A program made the translations under genes and the position numbers. Below, in pieces: positions 9,502 to 19,198 of a stretch of 64,000 nt of DNA. The notes under the pieces were generated by a model, which did not search any database, was not told where the DNA came from, and was given only the letters and a program-made list of their open reading frames with translations. Positions within the stretch are counted from its first letter, which is position 1. Every line of letters begins with the position of its first letter. Origin of the DNA: Solirubrobacterales bacterium (GTDB lineage Bacteria; Actinomycetota; Thermoleophilia; Solirubrobacterales; 70-9); the NCBI GenBank assembly GCA_025450585.1, contig JANWHD010000018.1, forward strand, positions 1-64,000, given 5' to 3'.

Positions 9502-10464
9502 CTAGGACGGGGTCAGGTCGCCGACGATTTTGGCGGCGGGCCGGACGTCAACGATGCGGGCAACGGTCTCGCCGGCGTAGAGGGGGCCGGCATCGAGGAG
9601 GCTGGTCGGGCCGTCATCGGTGGGACCCTGCGGTGAGAGCAGGCGGCTGCCGGGCCGCTGAGCGCTGACGAGGCGGGCCTGAACCTGGACGGGCGTGTAC
9701 CGGGCGGTCGGCGCGGTGAGACGGTTCAGGGCTCTGTTGAGCGCGGGGCCGCGGAGGTCTCTCTTCAGCCCGCGATCGGTAGCCGCGTTGGCGACCACCC
9801 GGTGCGGCGCGGGCCAGCCGAAGCCGAAGAGCTCGGTGAGGATCGTGTCTTCGGCGGCCAGCAGGCGTTGCCGGTACTCGGGATGCGCTCGGCTCTCCTC
9901 GCTGAGCAGGAAGCGGGTACCGGCAACAGCACCGGTCGCCCCAACTTCGAGCGCCCCGCGCACGTCGTCCCGGCCGGCGATGCCACCCGCGAGGAGCAGC
10001 GGGTAGTCGGATGGCAGGGCGGCTCGAACCCTCGCGAGCAGGTCGAGGGCCGGTGTCCGGCCTCTCACGTGGCCGCCCGCCTCGACGCCCTGGACGATCA
10101 CGGCATCGGCGCCGGCGGCATGGGCTGCCAGGGACTCGGCGACGGATCCGCACTGGTGAAGCCAGACGCCCGGAGTCCGGCGCTTCGGGGCACCCCAGAA
10201 GGTGACGACGACGTCGGCCTTCGCCGCGGCGGCGAACCAGTCGCGGCGCGCGAAGGGAAGCAGGACGTTGACCGCGACGGGCCGACCGGTCAGCGCTCGC
10301 GCGGCGGCAAGCTCGCGCTCGATCGCCGCGGCGCCGTTGACCGCGATCGTCCCCAGCCCCCCGGCCTCCGAGACCGCCGCGGCAAGCTCGTGGCGGCTGA
10401 GACCTCCACCCATGCCCGCCTGGACGACGGGTATCGCAACACCAAGCCGCTCGAGGACGTTCAT
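9502..10464 (-). CDS. Nitronate monooxygenase / 2-nitropropane dioxygenase-like flavoprotein
   Basis: A 320-residue TIM-barrel FMN enzyme of the NPD family, which oxidises alkyl nitronates such as the plant and fungal toxin propionate 3-nitronate. Seen: the N-terminal PVVQAGMGGGLSRHELAAAVSEAGGLG block, the GGHVRGR loop near residue 130, and the phosphate-binding LLAGGIAGRDDV. Family members also include enoyl-ACP reductases (FabK) and uncharacterised enzymes, so the substrate is uncertain. The gene ends 126 bases from the neighbouring exported protein and starts 15 bases from a perfect palindrome that separates it from divergent purN. Confidence 0.85.
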   Translation of the reverse strand: MNVLERLGVAIPVVQAGMGGGLSRHELAAAVSEAGGLGTIAVNGAAAIERELAAARALTGRPVAVNVLLPFARRDWFAAAAKADVVVTFWGAPKRRTPGVWLHQCGSVAESLAAHAAGADAVIVQGVEAGGHVRGRTPALDLLARVRAALPSDYPLLLAGGIAGRDDVRGALEVGATGAVAGTRFLLSEESRAHPEYRQRLLAAEDTILTELFGFGWPAPHRVVANAATDRGLKRDLRGPALNRALNRLTAPTARYTPVQVQARLVSAQRPGSRLLSPQGPTDDGPTSLLDAGPLYAGETVARIVDVRPAAKIVGDLTPS

Positions 10465-10478
10465 GCCGCGATCCTAGG

Positions 10479-10522
10479 GTGTCTGAGTTTTCCCGCCACA
10501 TATGGCGGGAAAACTCAGACAC
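10479..10522. repeat. Family A palindrome, perfect 19-bp arms
   Basis: Nineteen-base arms starting GTGTCTGAG and ending CTCAGACAC enclose the six-base loop ACATAT. It lies between the divergent nitronate monooxygenase and purN genes. The first 24 bases recur at 15172-15195. It looks like a dispersed REP-type element. An ATG at 10502 lies inside it, which misleads start calling for purN. Confidence 0.85.
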
Positions 10523-10555
10523 GCCCCCGATGGCGGGCTGCGCGAAGATGCGGAC

Positions 10556-11173
10556 GTGAGCGACTTTCGGATCGTCGTCCTGGCCTCCGGCAGTGGGACC
10601 AACCTGCAGGCGATTCTCGACACGCTGCACGGCCACGGGGAGATCGAGGTCGCCGGAGTGGGCTCGGACAAGCCGGACGCGCGGGCGCTGGAGCGGGCGC
10701 GGGTGGCGGGGATCGAGACCGGGATCTTTCCGCGCGACGAGTACGACGACCGCGAGGCACGCGACACGGCGATGGGCGACTGGATCGAGGCCCGAGGCGC
10801 CGATCTCGTCGCCCTCGCCGGCTATATGCAGCTGCTCAGCGAGGGGTTCGTCGTCCGCTTCCGCCACCGGATCGTCAACGTCCACCCCGCCCTGCTGCCG
10901 GCCTTCCCGGGCCTCGACGCGATCGGGCAGGCGCTCGAGGCGGGGGCCGAGGCAACCGGCGTCACCGTCCACTTCGTCGACGAGGGGGTCGACACCGGGC
11001 CGGTGCTGCTCCAGCGCGAGGTGCCGGTGCCGGCCGATCGCGACCGGGCGGCACTCGAGGAGGCGATCCACGCCACCGAGCACGAGCTCTACCCCGAGGC
11101 GATCCGCATGATCGCGGCAGGCAGAGTTAGGATCGGCGCCGACGACCCGAGCGTCGTCATCCTCGATGAGTGA
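10556..11173 (+). CDS. purN: PurN, GAR formyltransferase
   Basis: Transfers the formyl group of 10-formyl-THF to glycinamide ribonucleotide. The N-terminal LASGSGTNLQAIL phosphate loop is followed by catalytic Asn and His in HRIVNVHPALLPAFPG and by the VTVHFVDEGVDTGPVL block with the catalytic Asp. GTG 10556 is chosen because it opens directly into the conserved SDFRIVVLASGSG; the in-frame ATG at 10502 sits inside an intergenic palindrome and would add 18 unconserved residues. The 3' end overlaps purH by eight bases. Confidence 0.94.
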   Translation: MSDFRIVVLASGSGTNLQAILDTLHGHGEIEVAGVGSDKPDARALERARVAGIETGIFPRDEYDDREARDTAMGDWIEARGADLVALAGYMQLLSEGFVVRFRHRIVNVHPALLPAFPGLDAIGQALEAGAEATGVTVHFVDEGVDTGPVLLQREVPVPADRDRAALEEAIHATEHELYPEAIRMIAAGRVRIGADDPSVVILDE

Positions 11174-12779
11174 AGCCCGTGCAGACACCCGATCGGAAGC
11201 CGTGAGCGACGGCGCGATCGCGGTGCGGCGTGCGCTCGTCTCGGTCTCCGACAAGACCGGCGTCGCCGACTTCGCCCGCGGGCTCGCCGGGCTTGGTGTG
11301 GAGATCCTCTCCACCGGCGGCACGGCGACGGCCCTGCGCGAGGCGGGGCTCGAGGTGACCGACGTCTCCGAGTTCACCGGTCAGGAAGAGATCCTCGGTG
11401 GCCGGGTCAAGACCCTGCACCCGCGGCTGCACGCGGCGCTGCTGGCGCGGCGTGGCGACCCCGAGCACATGGCGACGCTGGAGCGCGAGGGGATCGAGCC
11501 GATCGACCTGGTCTGCGTCAACCTCTACCCCTTCGAGGAGACGGTGGCCGCGCGCGACGTCGCGCCGGAGGTCGCGGTCGAGAACATCGACATCGGCGGG
11601 CCGACGATGATCCGGGCCGCCGCCAAGAACCACGACGGGGTCGCCGTCGTGGTCAAGCCCGAGTCCTACGACGCGGTGCTGGCGGAGCTGGAGGAGTCCG
11701 GCGGCGAGGTCTCAGCCTCGACCCGGCACTGGCTCGCCAACGAGGCTTTCGCCCAGACCGCCCGCTACGACGCTGCGATCAGCCGCTGGTTCTCGACCGA
11801 GTACGAGGACTACCCCGAACACCTGGCGGTCGCCTACGAGAAGGTGCTCGACCTCTCCTACGGCGAGAACCCCCACCAGCGGGCTGCGCTGTACTCCGAA
11901 GCCGGCGTGCGCAGCCACGTCCTCTCGCGCGTCGCCAAGCTGCACGGCCGCGCCCTCTCCTTCAACAACGTGCTCGACCTCGACTCGGCGCGGCGGCTGG
12001 TCGAGGACTTCGAGCAGCCGGCCTGCACGATCGTCAAGCACAACAACCCCTGCGGGGTGGCAGTCGGCGCCGACTCGCTGGAGGCCTACAAAAAGGCGCT
12101 GGCCTGCGACCCGATGTCGGCCTTCGGCGGCGTGATTGCCTTCAACCGGCCGGTCTCAGAGGCGCTCGCAGAGGAGCTCCACAAGAACTTCGTCGAGGTG
12201 CTGATCGCGCCCGACTACGAGCACGGGGCGCTGGCCGTCCTCCAGCAGAAGGAGGCAATTCGCATCCTTTGCGAGGAGGAGCGCCGCCAGCGCGACCCGG
12301 GCGAACGCGACGTCAAACGGGTCTTGGGTGGGCTCCTGATCCAGGACCGCGACGGCGACCCCGAGCCACGCGAGCTGATGGAGGTGGTGACGAAGGCCGG
12401 GGTGAGCGAGGAGCAGTGGCGCGACATGCTCTTCGCCTGGACCGTCGTCCGCCACGTCCGCTCCAACGCGATCGTGATCGCCAAGGACGGCGCCACGATC
12501 GGCATTGGCGCCGGTCAGATGAGCCGGGTCGACTCGGTCCGCCTCGCGGTCGAGAAGTGCCGCGACGCGCGCGAGGACGGCGATGCTCTCCTAGCCGGCT
12601 CTGCCGTCGCCTCCGACGCCTTCTTCCCCTTCGCCGACGGCCCCCAGCTGGCGATCGAAGCCGGCTCCACCGCCGTGATCCAGCCCGGCGGCTCCAAACG
12701 CGACGCCGAGGTGATCGAGGCCTGCGAGACCGCCGGCGTGACGATGGTCTTCACCAAGCACCGGCATTTCCGGCACTAG
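11166..12779 (+). CDS. purH: PurH, bifunctional AICAR transformylase / IMP cyclohydrolase
   Basis: Performs the last two steps to IMP. The N-terminal cyclohydrolase domain shows VSVSDKTGVADFARGL, LSTGGTA and GGRVKTLHPRLHAALLARR; the transformylase domain shows KHNNPCGVA with the catalytic Lys-His pair, then DPMSAFGGVIAFNRPV and AIVIAKDGATIGIGAGQMSRVDS. The C-terminal KHRHFRH is typical. ATG 11166 overlaps the purN stop; GTG 11205, closer to the conserved region, is an alternative. Length (537) is near the usual 520-530. Confidence 0.97.
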   Translation: MSEARADTRSEAVSDGAIAVRRALVSVSDKTGVADFARGLAGLGVEILSTGGTATALREAGLEVTDVSEFTGQEEILGGRVKTLHPRLHAALLARRGDPEHMATLEREGIEPIDLVCVNLYPFEETVAARDVAPEVAVENIDIGGPTMIRAAAKNHDGVAVVVKPESYDAVLAELEESGGEVSASTRHWLANEAFAQTARYDAAISRWFSTEYEDYPEHLAVAYEKVLDLSYGENPHQRAALYSEAGVRSHVLSRVAKLHGRALSFNNVLDLDSARRLVEDFEQPACTIVKHNNPCGVAVGADSLEAYKKALACDPMSAFGGVIAFNRPVSEALAEELHKNFVEVLIAPDYEHGALAVLQQKEAIRILCEEERRQRDPGERDVKRVLGGLLIQDRDGDPEPRELMEVVTKAGVSEEQWRDMLFAWTVVRHVRSNAIVIAKDGATIGIGAGQMSRVDSVRLAVEKCRDAREDGDALLAGSAVASDAFFPFADGPQLAIEAGSTAVIQPGGSKRDAEVIEACETAGVTMVFTKHRHFRH

Positions 12780-12805
12780 CCGGACACGGACCCCATCCTC
12801 ACGAG

Positions 12806-12879
12806 TACCCCCGGCGGGATTCGAACCCGCGCCGCGCGGCTTAAAAGGCCGCCGCTCTAACCAACTGAGCTACGGGGGC
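12806..12879 (-). tRNA. tRNA-Lys(TTT)
   Basis: On the minus strand the sequence folds as a complete cloverleaf: acceptor GCCCCCG with CGGGGGT, D arm GCTC/GAGC, anticodon stem GCGGC/GCCGC around loop CTTTTAA, and T arm GCGGG TTCGAAT CCCGC. The anticodon UUU reads lysine. No CCA is encoded. The first acceptor pair is a G-U wobble. Confidence 0.95.
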
Positions 12880-12919
12880 GCGGTGGCCCATGGTAGAGGG
12901 CGGCGAGCCGTTCGGTGCG

Positions 12920-12955
12920 GTCGCACTTTCCGCCGGATAGCGGAAGGAAGTGCGA
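12920..12955. repeat. Family A palindrome, GTCGCACTT subtype
   Basis: Arms GTCGCACTT and AAGTGCGAC flank an inner TCCGCC/GCGGA pairing. Two relatives occur at 22757-22793 and 22828-22864. It lies between tRNA-Lys and the end of thiS-thiG, both on the minus strand, where it could act as a transcript 3' end structure. Confidence 0.75.
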
Positions 12956-12964
12956 CATCGGCGA

Positions 12965-15030
<2,066 letters not shown>

Positions 15031-15035
15031 TCTTG

Positions 15036-15143
15036 CCTCCGCCGGCATTACCCGGATCAGGTCCAGACGGTCGGTGGCCTCGTTGCCACCCTCTCAGCCA
15101 TGGCATCGCCGATGCCGTGGGCTCCCGTTTCCCCACCGATGCT
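15036..15143 (-). promoter_or_regulatory. TPP riboswitch (THI element) upstream of thiO-thiSG
   Basis: Reading the minus strand, the conserved aptamer pieces appear in order: GGGGAAACGGGAGCCC, GGCTGAGAGGGTGGC, ACCGACCGTCTGGACCTGATC and CGGGTAATGCCGGCG. The aptamer ends immediately at the ribosome binding site GGAGG (15036-15040) of thiO, so ligand binding can most simply hide that site and stop translation. It controls thiO and the fused thiS-thiG; thiE on the other strand has no visible element. Confidence 0.93.
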
Positions 15144-15165
15144 ACCCCTCCCACCCGGCCAACCG

Positions 15166-15221
15166 GGGGGCGTGTCTGAGTTTTCCCGCCACATAGGGTG
15201 AGTTAGCTCAGACACGCCCCC
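15166..15221. repeat. Family A palindrome with extended GC arms
   Basis: Bases 15172-15195 match the first 24 bases of the palindrome at 10479, but the middle has diverged. Outer arms GGGGGCGTGTCTGAG and CTCAGACACGCCCCC are intact. It lies between the divergent thiO riboswitch and thiE and may insulate the two transcripts. Confidence 0.75.
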
Positions 15222-15244
15222 TTCGCGGACGGGATAATCGGGGG

Positions 15245-15931
15245 GTGAGCCTCGCCACACCCGACGCCAAGGGCCCGTTGCGCCGCGAGCGGCTGCGCAC
15301 GGCGCGCCTCTACCTCTGCTGCGACGCACGGCCGCACGGCGAGGACCCTGAGCCGCTGCTGCGGGCGGCGCTGAATGGCGGCGTGGACATCGTCCAGCTG
15401 CGCGAGAAGTCGCTGCCGCGGCGCGAGGTCGAGATTGCCGCCCTCACCTTCCGGCGCCTCTGCGACACCTACAGCGCCCTCTTCGTCGTCAACGACGATC
15501 CCGACCTCGCCCGCTCCTGCAATGCCGACGGAGTTCACGTCGGGCAGAGCGACATGCCGGCGGCGGAGGCGCGTGCCGTGCTGGGGCCCGACGCGATCGT
15601 CGGGCTCTCGACCCACTCCGAGGAGCAGATCGCGGCGGCGGCCGGACAACCCGTGGACTACGTGAGCGTCGGTCCGATCTGGGAGACGCCGACGAAGGAG
15701 GGCCGCCCCGCGGTCGGGCTTGACCTGATCCGCCACGCGGCCGCCGGCGCCCGCCACCCCTTCTTCGCGATCGGCGGCATCGACGCGTCCAACGCACCCG
15801 AGGTCATCGACGCAGGCGCGCGGCGGATCTGCGTCGTGCGGGCGATCCGCGACGCCGAGGACCCGGCCGCGGCGGCGGCGGAGCTGCGGGGCGCCTTCGC
15901 CCCGCTGGGGGAGGCGGCTCCCGGTGCCTGA
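15245..15931 (+). CDS. thiE: ThiE, thiamine phosphate synthase
   Basis: Joins HMP-PP and thiazole phosphate into thiamine phosphate. A TIM barrel of 228 residues with VDIVQLREKSL, ALFVVNDDPDLA, ADGVHVGQSDM, VDYVSVGPIWETPTKEGRPAVGLDLI and FAIGGIDASN, all ThiE signatures for the pyrophosphate and thiazole sites. The start is GTG 15245; no strong ribosome binding site is seen. It is divergent from thiO-thiSG and its end overlaps the next gene, a small membrane protein, by eight bases. Confidence 0.95.
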   Translation: MSLATPDAKGPLRRERLRTARLYLCCDARPHGEDPEPLLRAALNGGVDIVQLREKSLPRREVEIAALTFRRLCDTYSALFVVNDDPDLARSCNADGVHVGQSDMPAAEARAVLGPDAIVGLSTHSEEQIAAAAGQPVDYVSVGPIWETPTKEGRPAVGLDLIRHAAAGARHPFFAIGGIDASNAPEVIDAGARRICVVRAIRDAEDPAAAAAELRGAFAPLGEAAPGA

Positions 15932-16433
15932 CCCGGCGGGCGAGCAACCGCGGAAGCGCAAGCAGCGCGACGCCTCCCCCACTCCGCGCGAGCGGATGGA
16001 GCGCGGCTACGCCAAGGCGGAGGAGCGCAACCAAGCCACGCGGGAAGCCCTCGACCCGCTGGCCGAGGGCGAGCGGCCGCTGGTGGTGACGATCGGAGCT
16101 GTCGTCTCCGCCCTGATCTCCGCCTCGATCGTGATCGGCTACGTCTCCGGCACCGAGGTCGACGGCGAGAAACCGCTGCTCGTGCAAGCGCTGGCGCCCG
16201 CTCTGCTGACCGGGATGATGGCCTGGGGCATGTGGCGAGCTCGCTACTGGGCGGTGCTCGGCTTCCAGCTAATCCTGGTCTTCGTCCTCTTCAGCGCCTT
16301 CTTCGGCCTCTTGGTGGCCGCCTCGTCGCTCGCCCAGATCGCCGGCACCCTCGCCCTGCTCGCGGTCGCCGGCACGTTCTTCTTCTTTATGGTCAAGGCG
16401 ATGGCGCGGATCCAGATGCCCACCCGCGAGTGA
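15924..16433 (+). CDS. Small integral membrane protein
   Basis: A 169-residue protein with a charged, Pro-rich N-terminal cytoplasmic segment (about 55 residues) and four predicted membrane segments (LVVTIGAVVSALISASIVIGY, LLVQALAPALLTGMMAWGM, YWAVLGFQLILVFVLFSAFF, LAQIAGTLALLAVAGTFFFF). GTG 15924 overlaps the thiE stop, so it is probably co-translated, but no thiamine-related motif is visible. Function unknown. Confidence 0.75.
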   Translation: MPDPAGEQPRKRKQRDASPTPRERMERGYAKAEERNQATREALDPLAEGERPLVVTIGAVVSALISASIVIGYVSGTEVDGEKPLLVQALAPALLTGMMAWGMWRARYWAVLGFQLILVFVLFSAFFGLLVAASSLAQIAGTLALLAVAGTFFFFMVKAMARIQMPTRE

Positions 16434-16460
16434 CGCGTTCCGTTCTATAGGCTCAATCGC

Positions 16461-17828
16461 GTGGCAGATTCCTTCGACGTGATCGTCATCGGCGGGGGCC
16501 CGGGCGGCTACGTCGCCGCGATCCGCGCCGCCCAGCTGGGCAAGAAGACCGCTGTGGTCGAGCGGGACAAGGCGGGGGGGCGCTGCCTCAACTACGCCTG
16601 CATCCCGGCCAAGACCGTGCTGCGCACAGCCGAGATCTACGAGCAGGCGCGCGAGAGCGCCGAGCTCGGAGTGGTGGCCAAGGACGTGACGATCGACTGG
16701 GAGGCGCTGGGCAAGCGCCGCGCATCGGTCTCGGAGTCGCTCTCCAGCGGCGTGAAGATGCTCTGGGACAAGAACAAGGTCGCGACGGTCGAGGGGGAGG
16801 GCTCGCTCACGCCCGAGGGCAACGTCAGGGTCGGGGACGAGGTCTACGAGGCGGCCACGGTCGTGCTGGCTACAGGCTCGGAGGCGCTGCCGATCCCCGG
16901 AGTCGAGTTCGGCGGACGGGTCGCCGACACCTGGGGAGCCTGGTCGCTGCCCGAGCAGCCGAAGAAGATCGCCGTGGCCGGCGCCGGCGCCTCGGGCTGC
17001 GAGATCGCCTCCGCCTACGGCCGCTTCGGCACCGAGGTGGTCCTGATCGAGATGCTCGACCAGATCCTGCCCGCCGAGGACAAGGACATGGCCCGCGTAG
17101 TCGAGCGCGCCTTCAAGAAGCAGAACGTGACGATCTCCACCGGCACGCCGGTCGAGAACGTCGAGGCGGGTGAGAGCTCGGTCAAGCTCAGCTACGGCGG
17201 CGAGTCGATCGAGGTCGACTACCTCTGCATCGCCGGCGGCCGGGCACCCGACGTCGAGGGGCTTGGCCTCGCCGAGGCCGGCGTCGAACTCGAGGAGAAC
17301 GGCAAGGTCAAGGTCGACGAGTACAACCGCACCTCCAACCCGAAGGTCTACGCGATCGGCGACCTCACGGGCGCCAAGGCGCTCGCCCACAAGGCCTCCG
17401 AGGAGGGCGTCGTCGCGGTCGAGCACGCGGCCGGCGAGACCGCCCACCCGGTCGACCAGAGCCTCGTCGCCGGAGCGACCTTCTGCCACCCCCAGGTGGC
17501 GAGCGTCGGCCTCACCGAGGCGGCCGCGAAGGAGGCGGGCCACGAGGTCAAGGTCGGCAAGCAGAAGCTCGGCGGCGTCGGCGGGGCCACCGTCTACGAC
17601 GACAAAGACGGCCTGGTCAAGCTCGTCGTCGACTCCAAGTACGGCGAGATCCTCGGCGCCCACATCGTCGGCAACCGCGCCTGCGACATGATCGCCGAGC
17701 TGGTCGCGACGATGGCGCTGGAGGGCGGCTACCAGGAGCTCGCCCAGATCGTCCACCCCCACCCGACGATCTCAGAGGCGATCCCGGAAGCGGCCCGCGC
17801 GGTGGACAGCCGAGCGATCCACGCCTGA
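16461..17828 (+). CDS. lpdA: Dihydrolipoyl dehydrogenase (E3)
   Basis: FAD flavoprotein that reoxidises dihydrolipoyl groups of 2-oxoacid dehydrogenase complexes using NAD+. The N-terminal VIVIGGGPGGYVAAIRAAQLG FAD fold is followed by the redox disulfide in GGRCLNYACIPAKT, the NAD motif AVAGAGASGCEIASAYGRFG, NPKVYAIGDLTG, and the C-terminal HPHPTISEAIPEAAR with the catalytic His-Glu. Start GTG 16461. It lies 1.4 kb upstream of the E1 and E2 genes, separated by a toxin-antitoxin pair, and presumably serves that complex. Confidence 0.95.
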   Translation: MADSFDVIVIGGGPGGYVAAIRAAQLGKKTAVVERDKAGGRCLNYACIPAKTVLRTAEIYEQARESAELGVVAKDVTIDWEALGKRRASVSESLSSGVKMLWDKNKVATVEGEGSLTPEGNVRVGDEVYEAATVVLATGSEALPIPGVEFGGRVADTWGAWSLPEQPKKIAVAGAGASGCEIASAYGRFGTEVVLIEMLDQILPAEDKDMARVVERAFKKQNVTISTGTPVENVEAGESSVKLSYGGESIEVDYLCIAGGRAPDVEGLGLAEAGVELEENGKVKVDEYNRTSNPKVYAIGDLTGAKALAHKASEEGVVAVEHAAGETAHPVDQSLVAGATFCHPQVASVGLTEAAAKEAGHEVKVGKQKLGGVGGATVYDDKDGLVKLVVDSKYGEILGAHIVGNRACDMIAELVATMALEGGYQELAQIVHPHPTISEAIPEAARAVDSRAIHA

Positions 17829-17846
17829 GCCTCGCCCAGCTCGAGG

Positions 17847-18263
17847 CTAGCCCTGACCGGGCAGCTCGATCGTCTCGATGCCGAGCGTGGAAGCGGTAGC
17901 TAGAACGTCCGGATCCGCGGTCGCGATCCGGTCTCCCTCCCCCACCGAGGCGATCAGGATCACGTCGGCAAGGGAAAGTGGGCTGCGCGATCGGTGGTAG
18001 TGCTCAACGCGAATTTCGGCGGCTCGGCGAGCGAGATGCTCGTCGAGGTGAACGACCGAGAGGGTCGTGGCGAAGAGCGGCTCGATGATTTCCGACACCC
18101 GCTCCACGGGATAAGCGTGCTGTCGGCCGACAACGTCGAACACCTCGATCAGATTGGCAGTCGCAATCGCGGTCTGGTTCTCACGGAGGATCGCGATGAC
18201 CTTCTCCTTTGCAGGACCGCCAATGACATACGCGATAAGTGCGTATGCGTCGAGAAGCGTCAC
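17847..18263 (-). CDS. PIN-domain ribonuclease toxin (VapC-like)
   Basis: A 138-residue PIN protein beginning VTLLDAYALIAYVIGGP with the first metal-binding Asp, a central Glu in ANLIEVFDVV, and the late SLADVILIASV and IATADPDVL acidic residues. These are the four acidic positions of PIN nucleases, which cleave RNA when freed from their antitoxin. GTG 18263 overlaps the upstream antitoxin stop by four bases (GTGA). The longer open frame to 18569 is the antitoxin read out of frame and is discarded. Confidence 0.88.
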   Translation of the reverse strand: MTLLDAYALIAYVIGGPAKEKVIAILRENQTAIATANLIEVFDVVGRQHAYPVERVSEIIEPLFATTLSVVHLDEHLARRAAEIRVEHYHRSRSPLSLADVILIASVGEGDRIATADPDVLATASTLGIETIELPGQG

Positions 18264-18523
18264 CGGAATTCCCGGCGTTCGCGCCTTTCCATTGCGATGC
18301 GGTCGTCCTCGCGTGCGATACGGCGAAGCTCGACCAAGTCGATGTGACCAAGCTCGTCCGCCAGGACGCCCGCGACCGCCTCGATCGGGTCGTCGGGAGC
18401 GGGCTTGAGGACAAGTTGGTCGCCTTGGTCCTCGAGCGTGATCGTGGTCGTGCCCCAGCGCTTGCGGATCGGCGCCGGGATCGATACCTGCCCCCCCTTG
18501 CTGATCTTCATGCGTTTTTTCAT
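18260..18523 (-). CDS. AbrB/SpoVT-type antitoxin (VapB-like)
   Basis: Contains the swapped-hairpin AbrB DNA-binding motif MKISKGGQVSIPAPIRKRWG then TITLEDQGDQLVLKP, followed by a helical tail that would wrap the PIN toxin. It precedes and overlaps the toxin gene. Several starts are possible (18553 GTG, ATGs at 18541, 18529, 18523, 18511); 18523 is chosen so the palindrome TGAGATATCTCA at 18541-18552 stays upstream as the likely operator. No strong ribosome binding site decides between them. Confidence 0.85.
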   Translation of the reverse strand: MKKRMKISKGGQVSIPAPIRKRWGTTTITLEDQGDQLVLKPAPDDPIEAVAGVLADELGHIDLVELRRIAREDDRIAMERRERREFR

Positions 18524-18540
18524 GCTCATGAAATTTACCA

Positions 18541-18552
18541 TGAGATATCTCA
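18541..18552. promoter_or_regulatory. Probable VapBC autoregulatory operator
   Basis: Perfect 12-bp palindrome TGAGATATCTCA just upstream of the antitoxin start. AbrB-type antitoxin complexes normally bind such sites to repress their own operon; the function here is inferred from position. Confidence 0.55.
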
Positions 18553-18588
18553 CTCCTCTGCTCGCTCATGGACGCATAAGGTCAGCGC

Positions 18589-19188
18589 GTGGCCGATCTC
18601 TCCCCCCCGGCGGCGACCTTCTACTACGACCTCGGCTCCCCCTACGCGTACCTGACCGCGGAGCGGGTCAGCGGGTTGTTCACCGAGGCGGGGCTGGAGC
18701 AGCCAGAGTGGCAGCCGATCCTGCTCGGGGGGCTGTTCAGGCAGCTCGGGCGCGACTCGTGGGGGAACGGGCCCGGGCGCGAGGAGGGGATGGTCGAGGT
18801 CGAGCGGCGCGCCGCCGGGTACGGGCTGCCGCCGCTGACGTGGCCCGAGCCCTGGCCGGGAAACATGCTCTTCGCGATGCGCGCCGCCACCTTCGCCAAG
18901 CAGACCGGGCGCACTGTCTCCTTCGCGCTCGCCGCCTTCCGCCAGGCCTTCGCCGCCGGACGTGACCTCTCGCTGCCCGACAACGTGCTTATCGCCGCCG
19001 CCGCCTGCGAGCTGCACCCGCGGGCTCTGCTGAAGGCGACGGAGACCGAGGGGGTCAAGGGCGCCCTGCGCGAGGCGACCGAGCGGGCGGCCGAGCTGGG
19101 CGTGACCGGCGTCCCCTCCCTGCTCGTCGGCGACGAGGTCTTCTGGGGCGACGAGAGAGTCGAGGAGGCGGTCAGCGCCGCGAGCTAA
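18589..19188 (+). CDS. DsbA-fold isomerase-like protein (HCCA isomerase family)
   Basis: A 199-residue thioredoxin-fold protein with a helical insertion. Its N-terminal FYYDLGSPYAYLTAERV replaces the CxxC of true DsbA with SPYA, as in 2-hydroxychromene-2-carboxylate isomerase and related glutathione-transferase-kappa-like proteins; the C-terminal GVTGVPSLLVGDEVFWGDER is the cis-Pro region. The substrate is not predictable. Start GTG 18589. It ends just before the E1 alpha gene and may be co-transcribed with it. Confidence 0.8.
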   Translation: MADLSPPAATFYYDLGSPYAYLTAERVSGLFTEAGLEQPEWQPILLGGLFRQLGRDSWGNGPGREEGMVEVERRAAGYGLPPLTWPEPWPGNMLFAMRAATFAKQTGRTVSFALAAFRQAFAAGRDLSLPDNVLIAAAACELHPRALLKATETEGVKGALREATERAAELGVTGVPSLLVGDEVFWGDERVEEAVSAAS

Positions 19189-19198
19189 TGTGGCCCTG

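Noticed and set aside
10502..10555. ATG start of purN at 10502
   Set aside because: It lies inside the family A palindrome, and the added residues have no resemblance to PurN. GTG 10556 matches the conserved N-terminus.
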